Shown: positions 35,399 through 43,804 of the stretch, one piece after another
How the letters are laid out: each line of letters begins with the position of its first letter
Numbering within the stretch: the stretch's first letter is position 1
Assembly (NCBI GenBank): GCA_934148985.1
Contig: CAKPDO010000002.1
Coordinates: 15,686-79,685, forward strand
Direction: 5' to 3'
From: an uncultured Clostridia bacterium
Lineage (GTDB): Bacteria > Bacillota > Clostridia > TANB77 > CAG-508
DNA: 64,000 nt
Notes under the pieces: generated by a model
What the model was told of the DNA's origin: nothing
Database searches by the model: none
Seen by the model: only the letters and a program-made list of their open reading frames with translations
Position numbers and translations under genes: made by a program

Positions 35399-36748
35399 CT
35401 ATTCAATTACTTCCTCATACTCAATTACATCTTTCCTTTTATAAACAGAAAGAACTAGACCAATTTCAATTGCATTAATAATAAAATATGTTCCGCCATA
35501 GCTAACAAAAGGTAAATTAACACTTACTTGAAGCATACAATTAACATTTATCAATACACTTGCAATAGATTGAACAATATACAATGTTCCCATACCAATT
35601 ACAAGCAACTTTCCATATTGGTCTTTTATATTTTTTGCATCTAAAATCAATTTAGCCGAAATTAACAAAATTATAAAAACTAATATTGATGATACTGCAA
35701 TTCCCATTTTTCCGACAAAATATATAAATGTATATTGGCTTTCTTTTGATATTATCAAATCCTCTAAATTAATATCCTCACTATCTACTTCTCCAAACCA
35801 TTTAGCATTTTTTAAAACTTTATTTTGAATTGTTCCTACATATCCATATCCATTTGGGGCCTCTTCAGGATGAAAAGAATATTTTATTCTGTATAGTCTA
35901 TATGGACTATTCGCCAAAAATCCTATTAAAATTAAAACCAACATACAAAAAGGAGCCAAAATTTTTACTATTTTCTTTATCTTTTCTTTACTATATTTAG
36001 CTATTTTAAATATAGCACTAACTAAATATGCAAAACATAATATAGCACCATTTGCCATAGATGGTATCATTAACATTAATATTATTGAAAATACACTTAA
36101 AGCTGCGATTTTTATACTATCTGTATTTATTTTGAATTCTTTATTATTAAATTTTATTTCAATATTTTTATTAACATCATAATTTGTTATCATTCCTATA
36201 AATGCAATCAAATATAGTGGTACACAAATAATAGCTTGAGAAACTGTTACATTAAATATTGATAAATATGCTACTCCATTTATCATTTTACTCATTCCTA
36301 TATATGGTAAAATCATAATTATAGTTGATACAATATAAATTTTGATAGAATATTTTTTTATTTTTCTATAATCCACAAAATACATTCCTATACACAATAT
36401 AGCCCCAACAGCTATGTATGTAAATGTTTTAACTAAAATATCACTTGATACACTGTCATTTTTCAAAACCGAATTTATTATTCCAAATCCTATTAAAATA
36501 AATATTAAAATCAATAATTTCCAATCTAGTTTTTGCCTATGTACTTTATTTAATTTTTTTCCAATTTCTTCTGGATTTCCCATTGCTTTAACTGCTTTTT
36601 TCTCTGCTTCATGTTTTTCCATTCCTTTATTTATAAATTCTTCTTTTGCGTCTTCTATGTGGCTTTTCAATTCCTCTCCAATATTATTTTTTACAGGTTC
36701 ATATTTTATTTGCTCTTTAACAATTTCTAAAAAATTTTTAATATCCAA
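35399..36748 (-). CDS. FtsW/RodA/SpoVE family protein with an N-terminal permease-prefix domain
   Basis: About 449 residues. The first ~75 are a soluble helical prefix (EEFINKGMEKHEAEKKAVKAMGNPEEIGKKLNKVHRQ), a domain usually found before ABC permeases controlled by PadR. Then come about ten membrane segments of the FtsW/RodA fold, ending QVSVNLPFVSYGGTYFIINAIEIG. The canonical family polymerises glycans in peptidoglycan. The start is probably TTG 36748, eight bases behind AGGAGG; the reading overlaps the PadR stop at 36738. The pairing with PadR suggests regulated expression, and the function may be specialised. Confidence 0.8.
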   Translation of the reverse strand: MDIKNFLEIVKEQIKYEPVKNNIGEELKSHIEDAKEEFINKGMEKHEAEKKAVKAMGNPEEIGKKLNKVHRQKLDWKLLILIFILIGFGIINSVLKNDSVSSDILVKTFTYIAVGAILCIGMYFVDYRKIKKYSIKIYIVSTIIMILPYIGMSKMINGVAYLSIFNVTVSQAIICVPLYLIAFIGMITNYDVNKNIEIKFNNKEFKINTDSIKIAALSVFSIILMLMIPSMANGAILCFAYLVSAIFKIAKYSKEKIKKIVKILAPFCMLVLILIGFLANSPYRLYRIKYSFHPEEAPNGYGYVGTIQNKVLKNAKWFGEVDSEDINLEDLIISKESQYTFIYFVGKMGIAVSSILVFIILLISAKLILDAKNIKDQYGKLLVIGMGTLYIVQSIASVLINVNCMLQVSVNLPFVSYGGTYFIINAIEIGLVLSVYKRKDVIEYEEVIE

Positions 36749-37076
36749 ATAAAACACCTCCTAATACATTGTTCACGCCATCACTATAAATCTTCCACTC
36801 TTCCTTTTTGTCTTTTAGGTATTTTTTTCCATCTTTAGTTATTGTGTAATATTTTCTTTTTTTGCTCCCAGTTTCATCCCAATATGATGAAATAAAATTT
36901 TTTTCTTCAAGTAAATGTAATATTGGGTATAATGTTCCCTCTTGAAGATTAAATACATTTTCCGATTTTTGGCTGAGTTCTTTTATTATTTTATACCCAT
37001 ACATTGGCTCTTCCCCAATTAATGTTAAAACCAGCAAATCAGTGCTTCCCTTTAGTAACTCTTTACTTACTTTCAT
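36738..37076 (-). CDS. PadR family transcriptional regulator
   Basis: 112 residues. A winged helix with STDLLVLTLIGEEPMYGYKIIKEL and the typical FNLQEGTLYPILHLLEEKNFISSYWDE. It ends overlapping the FtsW-like gene start, so the two are co-expressed. PadR proteins repress their own operon until a ligand binds. The -10/-35 region upstream carries repeated TACCTAG sequences that may be its operator. Confidence 0.93.
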   Translation of the reverse strand: MKVSKELLKGSTDLLVLTLIGEEPMYGYKIIKELSQKSENVFNLQEGTLYPILHLLEEKNFISSYWDETGSKKRKYYTITKDGKKYLKDKKEEWKIYSDGVNNVLGGVLFGY

Positions 37077-37094
37077 TCACAAATCCTCCTTTTT

Positions 37095-37150
37095 ATACAT
37101 TGGTATCCTAGGTACTTTTACATTGTATATCTAGGTATCGAATTTGTCAA
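37095..37150 (-). promoter_or_regulatory. PadR operon promoter with candidate operator
   Basis: Minus strand -35 TTGACA (37150-37145), 17-base spacer, -10 TACAAT (37127-37122). GATACCTAGATA lies in the spacer and GTACCTAGGATACC just downstream of -10. These related TACCTAG elements are good candidates for the autoregulatory operator. Confidence 0.7.
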
Positions 37151-37176
37151 GTATTTTTTCATATTTTTCCTTGTAC

Positions 37177-37200
37177 GAAAAAGAACCGGTCCCAAAAGAA
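37177..37200. repeat. Single half-copy of the GGACCGG repeat family, copy D
   Basis: GAAAAAGAACCGGTCCC followed by AAAAGAAC, one arm only with no partner within 100 bases. It lies just behind the stop of the gene 37206-38309. Confidence 0.7.
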
Positions 37201-37205
37201 CACAA

Positions 37206-38309
37206 TTATTGAAATTTAGTTATATCATTTATTTTTCCAGCAAAATAAGGTGTATCTTTTTCTACTTCTTTTAAAAAGATTGCAAAAGTATCATCTACAA
37301 TAAACTCTCTTGCTTTTTCTGGCATTGCAATTGATGCTTTATTAGTCATCATTCCAGCTTCACTTTTTATTTTTCCGCCAGTCTTATCCAATTCAAATTG
37401 TATGGTTTGAATTGCTTTTTCAATAAAATATGTGTTTCCATTCGAAAAATAAAATGGCTTATTTTCTATTTCGTTAAATTCTGCTTTTTCGTTTAAATTA
37501 ATGTTAGGGATTTTTACGATTTCATTTTCTTCAATATTTCTGTTCCCTTTAAAATTTTGTTCTTTTTCCCCTATATTTTTATAAATTTCATTAAATGTTT
37601 TTCCATCTGGATTTTTGCACAAAATAACTTCATCTTCTTGTTTAGTTTTCAATTTTATTGCAAAATTTTTTGGGGAATCATAGTATAAAACTGTGATTTG
37701 ATTTCTTTTTTCGTAATCACTATTTTTTCTTACTCCAAAGTATTTTATATTTTCGTATTCTTTAAATTTTCCATTTTCAAATTCATCAAAAACTGTTTTA
37801 AATTGAAATTCTTTTTTTAACATTGCATACAAGAAATAATCTTCTTTAGTTTTTCCATCCCAATTAAAATCATCTAATATATTACTTTTTTCATCAAATT
37901 TTTCCTTTATTGCTTTTTCAATTTCTTGCTTTAATTCAATAGTTGGCACTCCAATTTTTTTATAATAATATTTATCAGATATATCCTTTGTAGTAAATGT
38001 TTCCTTATTTAGGTTTTCTGCTATTTTTGATTGTGGATTAAAAACTACATCTTGTTTTGCTAAATCATTTTTCAAATCATTCCATATAAGCTGAAACGTT
38101 CCACACCATATTGTATCTGTTTCAATCTCGTCTTCTAATGATGGCACCGTTACTAACCCATCTGTTTTTGCTAGTTTCTTTCCACTTTCTTTGTCGCTTC
38201 CAATTGTTATATTTTTTAAAGTGTCCATGTCAAATCCTCTAATTTGTGCAATTTTTACAATAGCCAAAATCATTATTAATATTAAAATACATATTGTTAA
38301 TTTTTTCAT
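37206..38309 (-). CDS. Secreted or membrane-anchored protein, possibly serpin-like
   Basis: 367 residues. An N-terminal hydrophobic stretch (LTICILILIMILAIVKIAQI) acts as a signal or anchor, so the rest is extracytoplasmic. The C-terminal 70 residues (LDKTGGKIKSEAGMM... then REFIVDDTFAIFLKE...PYFAGKI) resemble the hinge, reactive loop and last strand of serpins, but this is a by-eye similarity and the N-terminal half is not recognisable. SD GGGGGAG precedes ATG 38309. It appears to be a single-gene unit. Confidence 0.65.
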   Translation of the reverse strand: MKKLTICILILIMILAIVKIAQIRGFDMDTLKNITIGSDKESGKKLAKTDGLVTVPSLEDEIETDTIWCGTFQLIWNDLKNDLAKQDVVFNPQSKIAENLNKETFTTKDISDKYYYKKIGVPTIELKQEIEKAIKEKFDEKSNILDDFNWDGKTKEDYFLYAMLKKEFQFKTVFDEFENGKFKEYENIKYFGVRKNSDYEKRNQITVLYYDSPKNFAIKLKTKQEDEVILCKNPDGKTFNEIYKNIGEKEQNFKGNRNIEENEIVKIPNINLNEKAEFNEIENKPFYFSNGNTYFIEKAIQTIQFELDKTGGKIKSEAGMMTNKASIAMPEKAREFIVDDTFAIFLKEVEKDTPYFAGKINDITKFQ

Positions 38310-38451
38310 GTTTATTCTCCCCCTTTTCTATTTTTTTATATCACAAAAACAGATAATTATCAACTAATTATCTGTTTTTGTCAGAATAAAATTACAACAT
38401 TTTTAGCTTGGTATAATTTGGCTCAATTTTCAATCTTTTCGGATAAAGCAA

Positions 38452-38480
38452 TTGCATTTTTATGTAAAGTATAGTATACT
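38452..38480 (+). promoter_or_regulatory. Promoter of the 80-aa plus-strand gene
   Basis: -35 TTGCAT (38452-38457), 17-base spacer, -10 TATACT (38475-38480). Downstream the leader forms a hairpin TTGGAGG-TTTCAAAG-CCTCCAA (38521-38542) ahead of the SD. Confidence 0.7.
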
Positions 38481-38565
38481 CGTATTGTTAGATTGTTTTT
38501 GAAACCAATAAGTCCAACACTTGGAGGTTTCAAAGCCTCCAAGAAAATTTAAGGAGGTAACGTTT

Positions 38566-38808
38566 ATGGTAGTATCTGGAAAAAAACATTTAGACAAGTT
38601 TACTTTTGGGGAAGTTGAGCAATTCCACACAGTGGAGTATGATGGCAAACGATTTTGGTTATTTGAAAATGTGACGATAATAACCAAAAATGGTAGTCAC
38701 TTAGCTGGAGAAATTGGATATATTTCTGAAACTTCAGTGCACATCTTGCCTGAGTATTTTCCTGCAGTGGAAATTGATTTTTCTGATATTGAAAAAATCA
38801 CTTACTAA
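38566..38808 (+). CDS. Hypothetical 80-aa protein
   Basis: ATG 38566 is chosen for AAGGAGG directly upstream; the reading frame opens earlier at 38521 but that part is the leader hairpin. The protein (MVVSGKKHLDKFTFGEVEQFH...) has no membrane segment and alternates strands, suggesting a small beta-rich domain. No family recognised. It has its own promoter, a hairpin leader whose GGAGG arm mimics the SD sequence, and a strong terminator, so it is an independent plus-strand unit in a minus-strand neighbourhood. Confidence 0.75.
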   Translation: MVVSGKKHLDKFTFGEVEQFHTVEYDGKRFWLFENVTIITKNGSHLAGEIGYISETSVHILPEYFPAVEIDFSDIEKITY

Positions 38809-38838
38809 GCCATTATCAAAAGCAAAATATTTTCTTTT

Positions 38839-38869
38839 CCCCTTTCTTTTGAAAGGGGTTCTTTTTTTC
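38839..38869 (+). terminator. Rho-independent terminator of the 80-aa gene
   Basis: CCCCTTTC-TTTT-GAAAGGGG perfect stem followed by TTCTTTTTTTCT, 30 bases after the stop. The region 38870-38976 beyond it shows no gene. Confidence 0.9.
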
Positions 38870-38976
38870 TACGGTTCGAACATATAAGTTTCGTAAACTG
38901 AGTTTAACCTCAAAATTCACACAATTAGGTGATTTATTATTGTATAATGAAAGATGTGGTAGTTAATCGTTTATTT

Positions 38977-39525
38977 TTACTTTTTCAATTCATATACAAT
39001 ATCTGCTCTATCGCAAACGTTTTGTGAATGTGTAACAATAATAATACACTTATTTTCACTTTGGGCCAAATGTTCAAAAATATTTAAGATATCATTTTCT
39101 GTGTCTTTATCTAAATTTCCAGTTGGTTCATCTGCTATAATTATTTTGGATTGTATGATAAACTCCTTGCAATTGCTATTCTCTGCTGTTCTCCTCCTGA
39201 CAATTTTAAAATCTTTCTTTTAGCATGTTCTTCTGATAATCCAACATCTTTCATTTATTTTTCTTAAATGTGAAATTGCTTCTTCATTTTCATTTTCTAT
39301 TAATACCTTATATACTCCATCTATATTAGGCTTTATTATTTCATTTGGTGTATCCTCTATTTTTCCTTTATTGTCCCTATTTGAAAACCTGTCCATCATT
39401 GTCGTAGCTGTGTTTATTGTATTTCTATAATTTAATATTGCAAATAATGTGATTATTCCAATAATTATTATGCTTGATGATATTGTAATAAGCCAAAATA
39501 TTCTTTTACTTAATTTTTTTATCAT
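38977..39525 (-). pseudogene. Fused remnants of a sensor kinase and an ABC transporter ATPase
   Basis: The 5' part (from ATG 39525) is the membrane N-terminus of a sensor histidine kinase (MIKKLSKRIFWLITISSSIIII...). It runs at about 39240-39260 into the C-terminal half of an ABC ATPase (signature LSGGEQQRIAIARSL, Walker B IIIADEPTGNLDKD, switch VTHSQN), ending at TAA 38977. The ATPase part also lacks one A in an A-run before the Walker B, breaking the frame. The missing middle indicates a deletion that joined two neighbouring genes, probably of a BceAB-type or similar envelope-sensing system. Confidence 0.85.
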
Positions 39526-39615
39526 TTTTCACTCTCGTTCCTTTCGTTAAAGACCTAAATTAGAATGAATAAACTTATAAATTTACAAATAATATTCTTC
39601 AACCTTATTTTGCTT

Positions 39616-40002
39616 TTATTTCAAAAATATTTTTGGCATAAAAATTATAAATCCAACTATAGCTGCTCCCATTGCTAAAACCAATACTGCTCCAGCTGAA
39701 ACGTCTTTTGCAAGTTTTGCTTTTTCATTTTTATATGGCATTACCATATCCACAACAGTTTCAATTGCTGTATTAAAAAGCTCTCCACCAATTACAATTG
39801 CAAAACATATTACACAAATAATCCACTCATATTTATTTATTTTGAATAAAATTCCCACTATAATAACTAAAATCATTATACAAGTATGTATTTTCATATT
39901 TCTTTCTGTCTTAAATGATGTTAAAATTCCTTGGATTGCATATTTAAAACTGTTAATTATTTTTTTGGATTTTACTTTAATTTCATTTTTCTTATACTTC
40001 AT
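39616..40002 (-). CDS. dgkA: Diacylglycerol/undecaprenol kinase family protein
   Basis: 128 residues, three membrane helices. The family motif is GGELFNTAIETVVDMV (glutamates binding the lipid and ATP) and an N-terminal SFKYAIQGILTSFKTERNMKIH. Gram-positive members mostly phosphorylate undecaprenol, recycling the carrier for wall polymers. Fits the strongly envelope-oriented content of the window. Weak GAGAG SD before ATG 40002. Confidence 0.93.
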   Translation of the reverse strand: MKYKKNEIKVKSKKIINSFKYAIQGILTSFKTERNMKIHTCIMILVIIVGILFKINKYEWIICVICFAIVIGGELFNTAIETVVDMVMPYKNEKAKLAKDVSAGAVLVLAMGAAIVGFIIFMPKIFLK

Positions 40003-40059
40003 TTTTTCTCTCTTTCTAAACTTTTGTAACTATTTTATATCATAAAAATTATTATCTGT

Positions 40060-40614
40060 CTATATTCTATTTTTGTACAAATAACATTGTTTATCATGTG
40101 AATAAATAATTCCAATTGCTTGTAAATATGAATAAATTATTGTGCTTCCAACAAATTTCATCCCCCTTTTTTGCAAGTCTTTTGAAAGTAAATCAGATAA
40201 TGTAGATGTTGTTTTGTCTATTTCGTAAAAAGTCTTTTCTTTTGTGAAATTTTTTAAATAATTATAAAAAGTCCCATATTCTTCTTGTATTTCTTTAAAT
40301 ATTTTTGAGTTCTCTATACTTGCCTTTATTTTTAATCTGTTTCTTATTATTTTTTCATTTGATAGTAATTGCTCTATTTTTTGGGTATCATACTTACATA
40401 TTTTATCTATATCAAAATTGTCATATGCTTTTCTAAATTCTTCTCTTTTATTTAGCACACATTCCCAGGAAAGACCTGCCTGGAAGGATTCTAGCAAGAG
40501 CATTTCATATAAATTTTTTTCATTAAAATTTGGTTTGCACCATTCTTCATCATGATATTTTATATAGAGCGGATTTTTTAAATTACACCATTTACATCTA
40601 ACTTTTTCTTGCAT
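40060..40614 (-). CDS. tag: DNA-3-methyladenine glycosylase I
   Basis: 184 residues. Opens with the zinc/active site region RCKWCNLKNPLYIKYHDEEWCKP and has LLLESFQAGLSWECVLNKREEFRKAYDNF and KDLQKRGMKFVGSTIIYSYLQAIG. The C-terminal H-x3-C (SHDKQC) completes the zinc site. Removes 3-methyladenine from alkylated DNA. AAGGAG SD precedes ATG 40614. A stand-alone repair gene. Confidence 0.95.
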   Translation of the reverse strand: MQEKVRCKWCNLKNPLYIKYHDEEWCKPNFNEKNLYEMLLLESFQAGLSWECVLNKREEFRKAYDNFDIDKICKYDTQKIEQLLSNEKIIRNRLKIKASIENSKIFKEIQEEYGTFYNYLKNFTKEKTFYEIDKTTSTLSDLLSKDLQKRGMKFVGSTIIYSYLQAIGIIYSHDKQCYLYKNRI

Positions 40615-40639
40615 TGTTACTCCTTATACTTTTCATATT

Positions 40640-41836
40640 CTATTGTAATAACCAATCTATTACATTTTTATGAATTATTCCATCTTGTGAAAAATCATAT
40701 TTATCCATTGTTAATACATATTTAGGATAATTATCTTGAATGTTCTTAAATGCTCCAAACTCTCTTTTTTCAGTTCTTTCGTCTGCTAAAATATATGCTA
40801 CTTGTATATATATCTTTTCTTTAAATCTTGTAGCAATAAAATCAATTTCTGCATTTTCTAAATTACCAATTTTTACTTCATATCCCCTAGATATCAATTC
40901 ATTGTAAACTATATTTTCTAAATATGCTCCTAGTTGAGGTCTTTTTCCTGCACTTTTTATTTGCCCTAAACCTAAATCAGTTAAATAATATTTATACTTT
41001 CCATTTAAAATTCGTTTACCTCTTACGTCATACCTATCCACCTTATTTATCAAAAAAGCTCTATTCATATATTCAAGGTAATTATATAGTGTGGCCTTAG
41101 AAACCTCTCTTTCTTTTTGCCCTAAAAAATAATTTGACAAGTTTTCTGCCGAAAAATTTTGTGATGGTGTTGTAACTATATATTCTGTAATCCTATTTAG
41201 CAAATCTATGTCTTTAATGTTAAACCTCGCTATTATATCTTTTACAACTATGGAATCATACAAATCTGATAAGTATGTTTTGGTTTGAAATTCATCTGTG
41301 AAAACAAATCTCTGTGGCATTCCTCCCCAATTTATATAATCATTAAACAAATCTTCAACCTCTTTTTTTTCAGTTACATTCTTCATTTCGCAAACTTCTT
41401 TAAATGTAAATGGAAAAATTTTGAAACTTACATATCTCCCCGCAATATGTGTTGCTAATTCTCCAGACAACAAATCACTATTTGAACCAGTTATAAATAT
41501 AGAAACATTTTTTGTAGCTTTAAATGAATTTATTGCCTTTTCCCAATTTTTAACATTTTGTATTTCGTCAAAAAATAGATAATATTTCTCCTTATTTACT
41601 ATTTTTTCTTTTATATGCTCATTTAATTCTTTGTCACTTTCTAAATAAGAGTAATCTTCATCCTCGAAATTTATATATATTATTTGAGATTCAGGTATAC
41701 TTCTTTCTTTAAGTTCTTCGATTATTTGTAATAATATTACCGATTTTCCGCATCTTCTAATTCCTATAATAACTTTTATTAAATCTTGGTCATAAAATGG
41801 TCTTATTTTTGATAAATATTTTTCACGTTTAATCAT
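40640..41836 (-). CDS. AAA-type ATPase with DUF4143 domain
   Basis: 398 residues. Walker A IGIRRCGKSVILLQ (about 23-36), Walker B YLFFDEIQNV, sensor IFITGSNSDLLSGELA, and a C-terminal DUF4143 with restriction-nuclease-like block (VKIGNLENAEIDFIATRFKEKIYIQVAY). The family is widespread in anaerobes, often variable between strains, and its function is unknown. It has its own consensus promoter and probably is a single-gene unit. Confidence 0.9.
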   Translation of the reverse strand: MIKREKYLSKIRPFYDQDLIKVIIGIRRCGKSVILLQIIEELKERSIPESQIIYINFEDEDYSYLESDKELNEHIKEKIVNKEKYYLFFDEIQNVKNWEKAINSFKATKNVSIFITGSNSDLLSGELATHIAGRYVSFKIFPFTFKEVCEMKNVTEKKEVEDLFNDYINWGGMPQRFVFTDEFQTKTYLSDLYDSIVVKDIIARFNIKDIDLLNRITEYIVTTPSQNFSAENLSNYFLGQKEREVSKATLYNYLEYMNRAFLINKVDRYDVRGKRILNGKYKYYLTDLGLGQIKSAGKRPQLGAYLENIVYNELISRGYEVKIGNLENAEIDFIATRFKEKIYIQVAYILADERTEKREFGAFKNIQDNYPKYVLTMDKYDFSQDGIIHKNVIDWLLQ

Positions 41837-41861
41837 ATAAAATCACTCACTTTCTGGTTCC

Positions 41862-41890
41862 ATTTTACCATACCGTAATATTTTTGTCAA
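41862..41890 (-). promoter_or_regulatory. Promoter of the AAA ATPase gene
   Basis: Minus strand -35 TTGACA (41890-41885), 17-base spacer, -10 TAAAAT (41867-41862), 26 bases before ATG 41836. No feature is seen between 41891 and 42049. Confidence 0.8.
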
Positions 41891-42049
41891 TTTTGTTTTG
41901 TGTGCTAAACTTTTTTGTATATTTCTATATTTTTGTACACCATGTTTATAGTAAAATGTCTTTTTTATGTTTTATATTTCTTAACTAATTATATCCTTTA
42001 TCACAAATTTTATTATTACTTAATTCTCTATCTTTTGCTGCTTTAAACC

Positions 42050-42268
42050 TCACTCATCACCTTTTTCTCCATACTCAATTCCATCTCCCAGCTCTCTTTT
42101 CTCAATACTAATTTTAGCCATTTCTTCAATTTCCTCTTCATATCCATTAAGAGCCGCAAAAGCTCCAAATTGTGCTGCTCTTGCTTCTATTTTCATTTGA
42201 GGATGAACTTTTGATACATGATGTGGTAAATTTATAATATCCTTATATTCTTCAAAACCATTTTTCAT
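42050..42268 (-). CDS. YolD-like small protein of the Y-polymerase operon
   Basis: 72 residues. INLPHHVSKVHPQMKIEARAAQFGAFAALNGYEEEIEE is the conserved core of small YolD-like proteins that travel with UvrX/UmuC-type polymerases in Firmicutes. Its ATG overlaps the polymerase TGA as ATGA, so the two are translationally coupled. Proposed to control or accompany the polymerase as a UmuD-like partner; not proven. Confidence 0.82.
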   Translation of the reverse strand: MKNGFEEYKDIINLPHHVSKVHPQMKIEARAAQFGAFAALNGYEEEIEEMAKISIEKRELGDGIEYGEKGDE

Positions 42269-43755
42269 TCTTTATGACCTCCCACTTGTCCATTTCTTTC
42301 AATTGTAGTTCCACCTTCGACTAAATTCATTCCCTTTAATATGGCATTTTTACCATATTTCTTTTTTATATCAATCATTGTATGTTGAAGATTTTTTTCC
42401 TTTTCTTCTTTCTGTTTCTTTTTTTCTATTTCCTCATAATTGGTAAACAAATCTATCTGCTCAAAATCATCAATTTCATTTATTTCTGATTCTCTTGCAA
42501 CTTTATTTGCTGTTATATTTATTCTTCTTGTTAAAAGTTTATCATTTATTATATTATCATATAATTCCATAGTTGCTTTCATTATCATTTTAGTAGATGA
42601 TGTTTTGTAATCTAAATTAACTGTTCCATGTGCATGTTTTGGGACTTTTCTCCCATATCTATCTTCTGTTATCTCTCCATTATATTTTTTTCTTATTTCA
42701 CTATCTGTTAAATTCTGAACATCATACCCTATTGTTAGTACAATTTGGTCTGTTACTAACTTTTTTTCTACTAGTTCTAAAGCAAGTAATTCTGTCATTT
42801 CTTTAACTATTAATTTTGTTTTTTCATAATCATATGGACAATGTAAAACTTGCCCAGAACTTATACTATTTGACTCTGGTTTATATGTTTTTATATCTTT
42901 TATTGTGCATGGTTCATATCCCCAAGCATGGTCTATTAATAATTCAGCATTTATTCCAAATAATTTATATAGTAGTTCTTCATTTCCTAAAGATGTTCTT
43001 GCAACATCTCCCATAGTAAAAATTCCATTTTTTTCTAATTTTTTGCTATATCCTTTTCCAACTCTCCAGAAGTCTGTTATTGGTAAATGTGACCATAGTA
43101 ATTTTCTATACATCATTTCATCAAGGCATGCTATTCTTACTCCATTTTGGTCTGGCTTTACATGTTTTGCAACTATATCCATTGCTACTTTACATAGATA
43201 TAAATTCGTTCCAATTCCAGCTGTTGCTGTTATTCCTGTAGTTTTATATACATCTTGTATTACCTTTGTTACTAGTTCTTTTGCTCTCATTTTATATATT
43301 TTTAAATATGGTGTTAAGTCACAAAATATTTCGTCTATTGAATAAACATATATGTCTTCTTCAGAAAAATATTTTAAATATATATTATATATTTGTGTGC
43401 TATATTTCATATACAGAGACATTCTTGGTGGTGCTATTATATAATCTAATTCAAGCTTTGCATTTTTTCTTAATTCTATAGCATCTGTTGATTTTCCTTC
43501 AAATTCTTTTCCCTGAATTTTTCTTCTTCTTTCAAAATTTATTTGATTTACTTTTTGTATTACTTCATATAATCGCACTCTTCCTGGTATTTTATATGCT
43601 TTTAATGATGGGCTTACTGCTAAACATATTGTTTTTGATGTTCTCGTTTCATCTGCTACTACTAGGTTTGTGGTGTTGGGGTCTAATTTTCTTTCTCTAC
43701 ATTCTACTGATGCATAGAAACTTTTTAAGTCTATTGATGTATATATTTTGGGCAT
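42265..43755 (-). CDS. Y-family DNA polymerase (UvrX/UmuC-like)
   Basis: About 496 residues. Catalytic acidic motifs are in YTSIDLKSFYASVEC and in VYSIDEIFCDLTPYL; the thumb HhH region is WRVGKGYSKKLEKNGI. A translesion enzyme, likely error-prone. ATG 43755 is chosen: GAGGTG lies six bases upstream and the earlier GTG at 43764 is part of that SD. It ends in TGA. The C-terminus carries a region that may bind the sliding clamp (FEQIDLFTN). Confidence 0.92.
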   Translation of the reverse strand: MPKIYTSIDLKSFYASVECRERKLDPNTTNLVVADETRTSKTICLAVSPSLKAYKIPGRVRLYEVIQKVNQINFERRRKIQGKEFEGKSTDAIELRKNAKLELDYIIAPPRMSLYMKYSTQIYNIYLKYFSEEDIYVYSIDEIFCDLTPYLKIYKMRAKELVTKVIQDVYKTTGITATAGIGTNLYLCKVAMDIVAKHVKPDQNGVRIACLDEMMYRKLLWSHLPITDFWRVGKGYSKKLEKNGIFTMGDVARTSLGNEELLYKLFGINAELLIDHAWGYEPCTIKDIKTYKPESNSISSGQVLHCPYDYEKTKLIVKEMTELLALELVEKKLVTDQIVLTIGYDVQNLTDSEIRKKYNGEITEDRYGRKVPKHAHGTVNLDYKTSSTKMIMKATMELYDNIINDKLLTRRINITANKVARESEINEIDDFEQIDLFTNYEEIEKKKQKEEKEKNLQHTMIDIKKKYGKNAILKGMNLVEGGTTIERNGQVGGHKE

Positions 43756-43804
43756 TCTTTTCACCTCTTTTGCTTTTTTAATATAACATATATTTTTATT
43801 TTCG

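Noticed and set aside
38868..38885. tRNA T-loop-like GGTTCGAAC
   Set aside because: No acceptor, D or anticodon arm could be found around it; probably chance.
39150..39175. ABC ATPase frame break as recoding
   Set aside because: It is a one-A loss in a gene already truncated by deletion; ordinary pseudogene decay.
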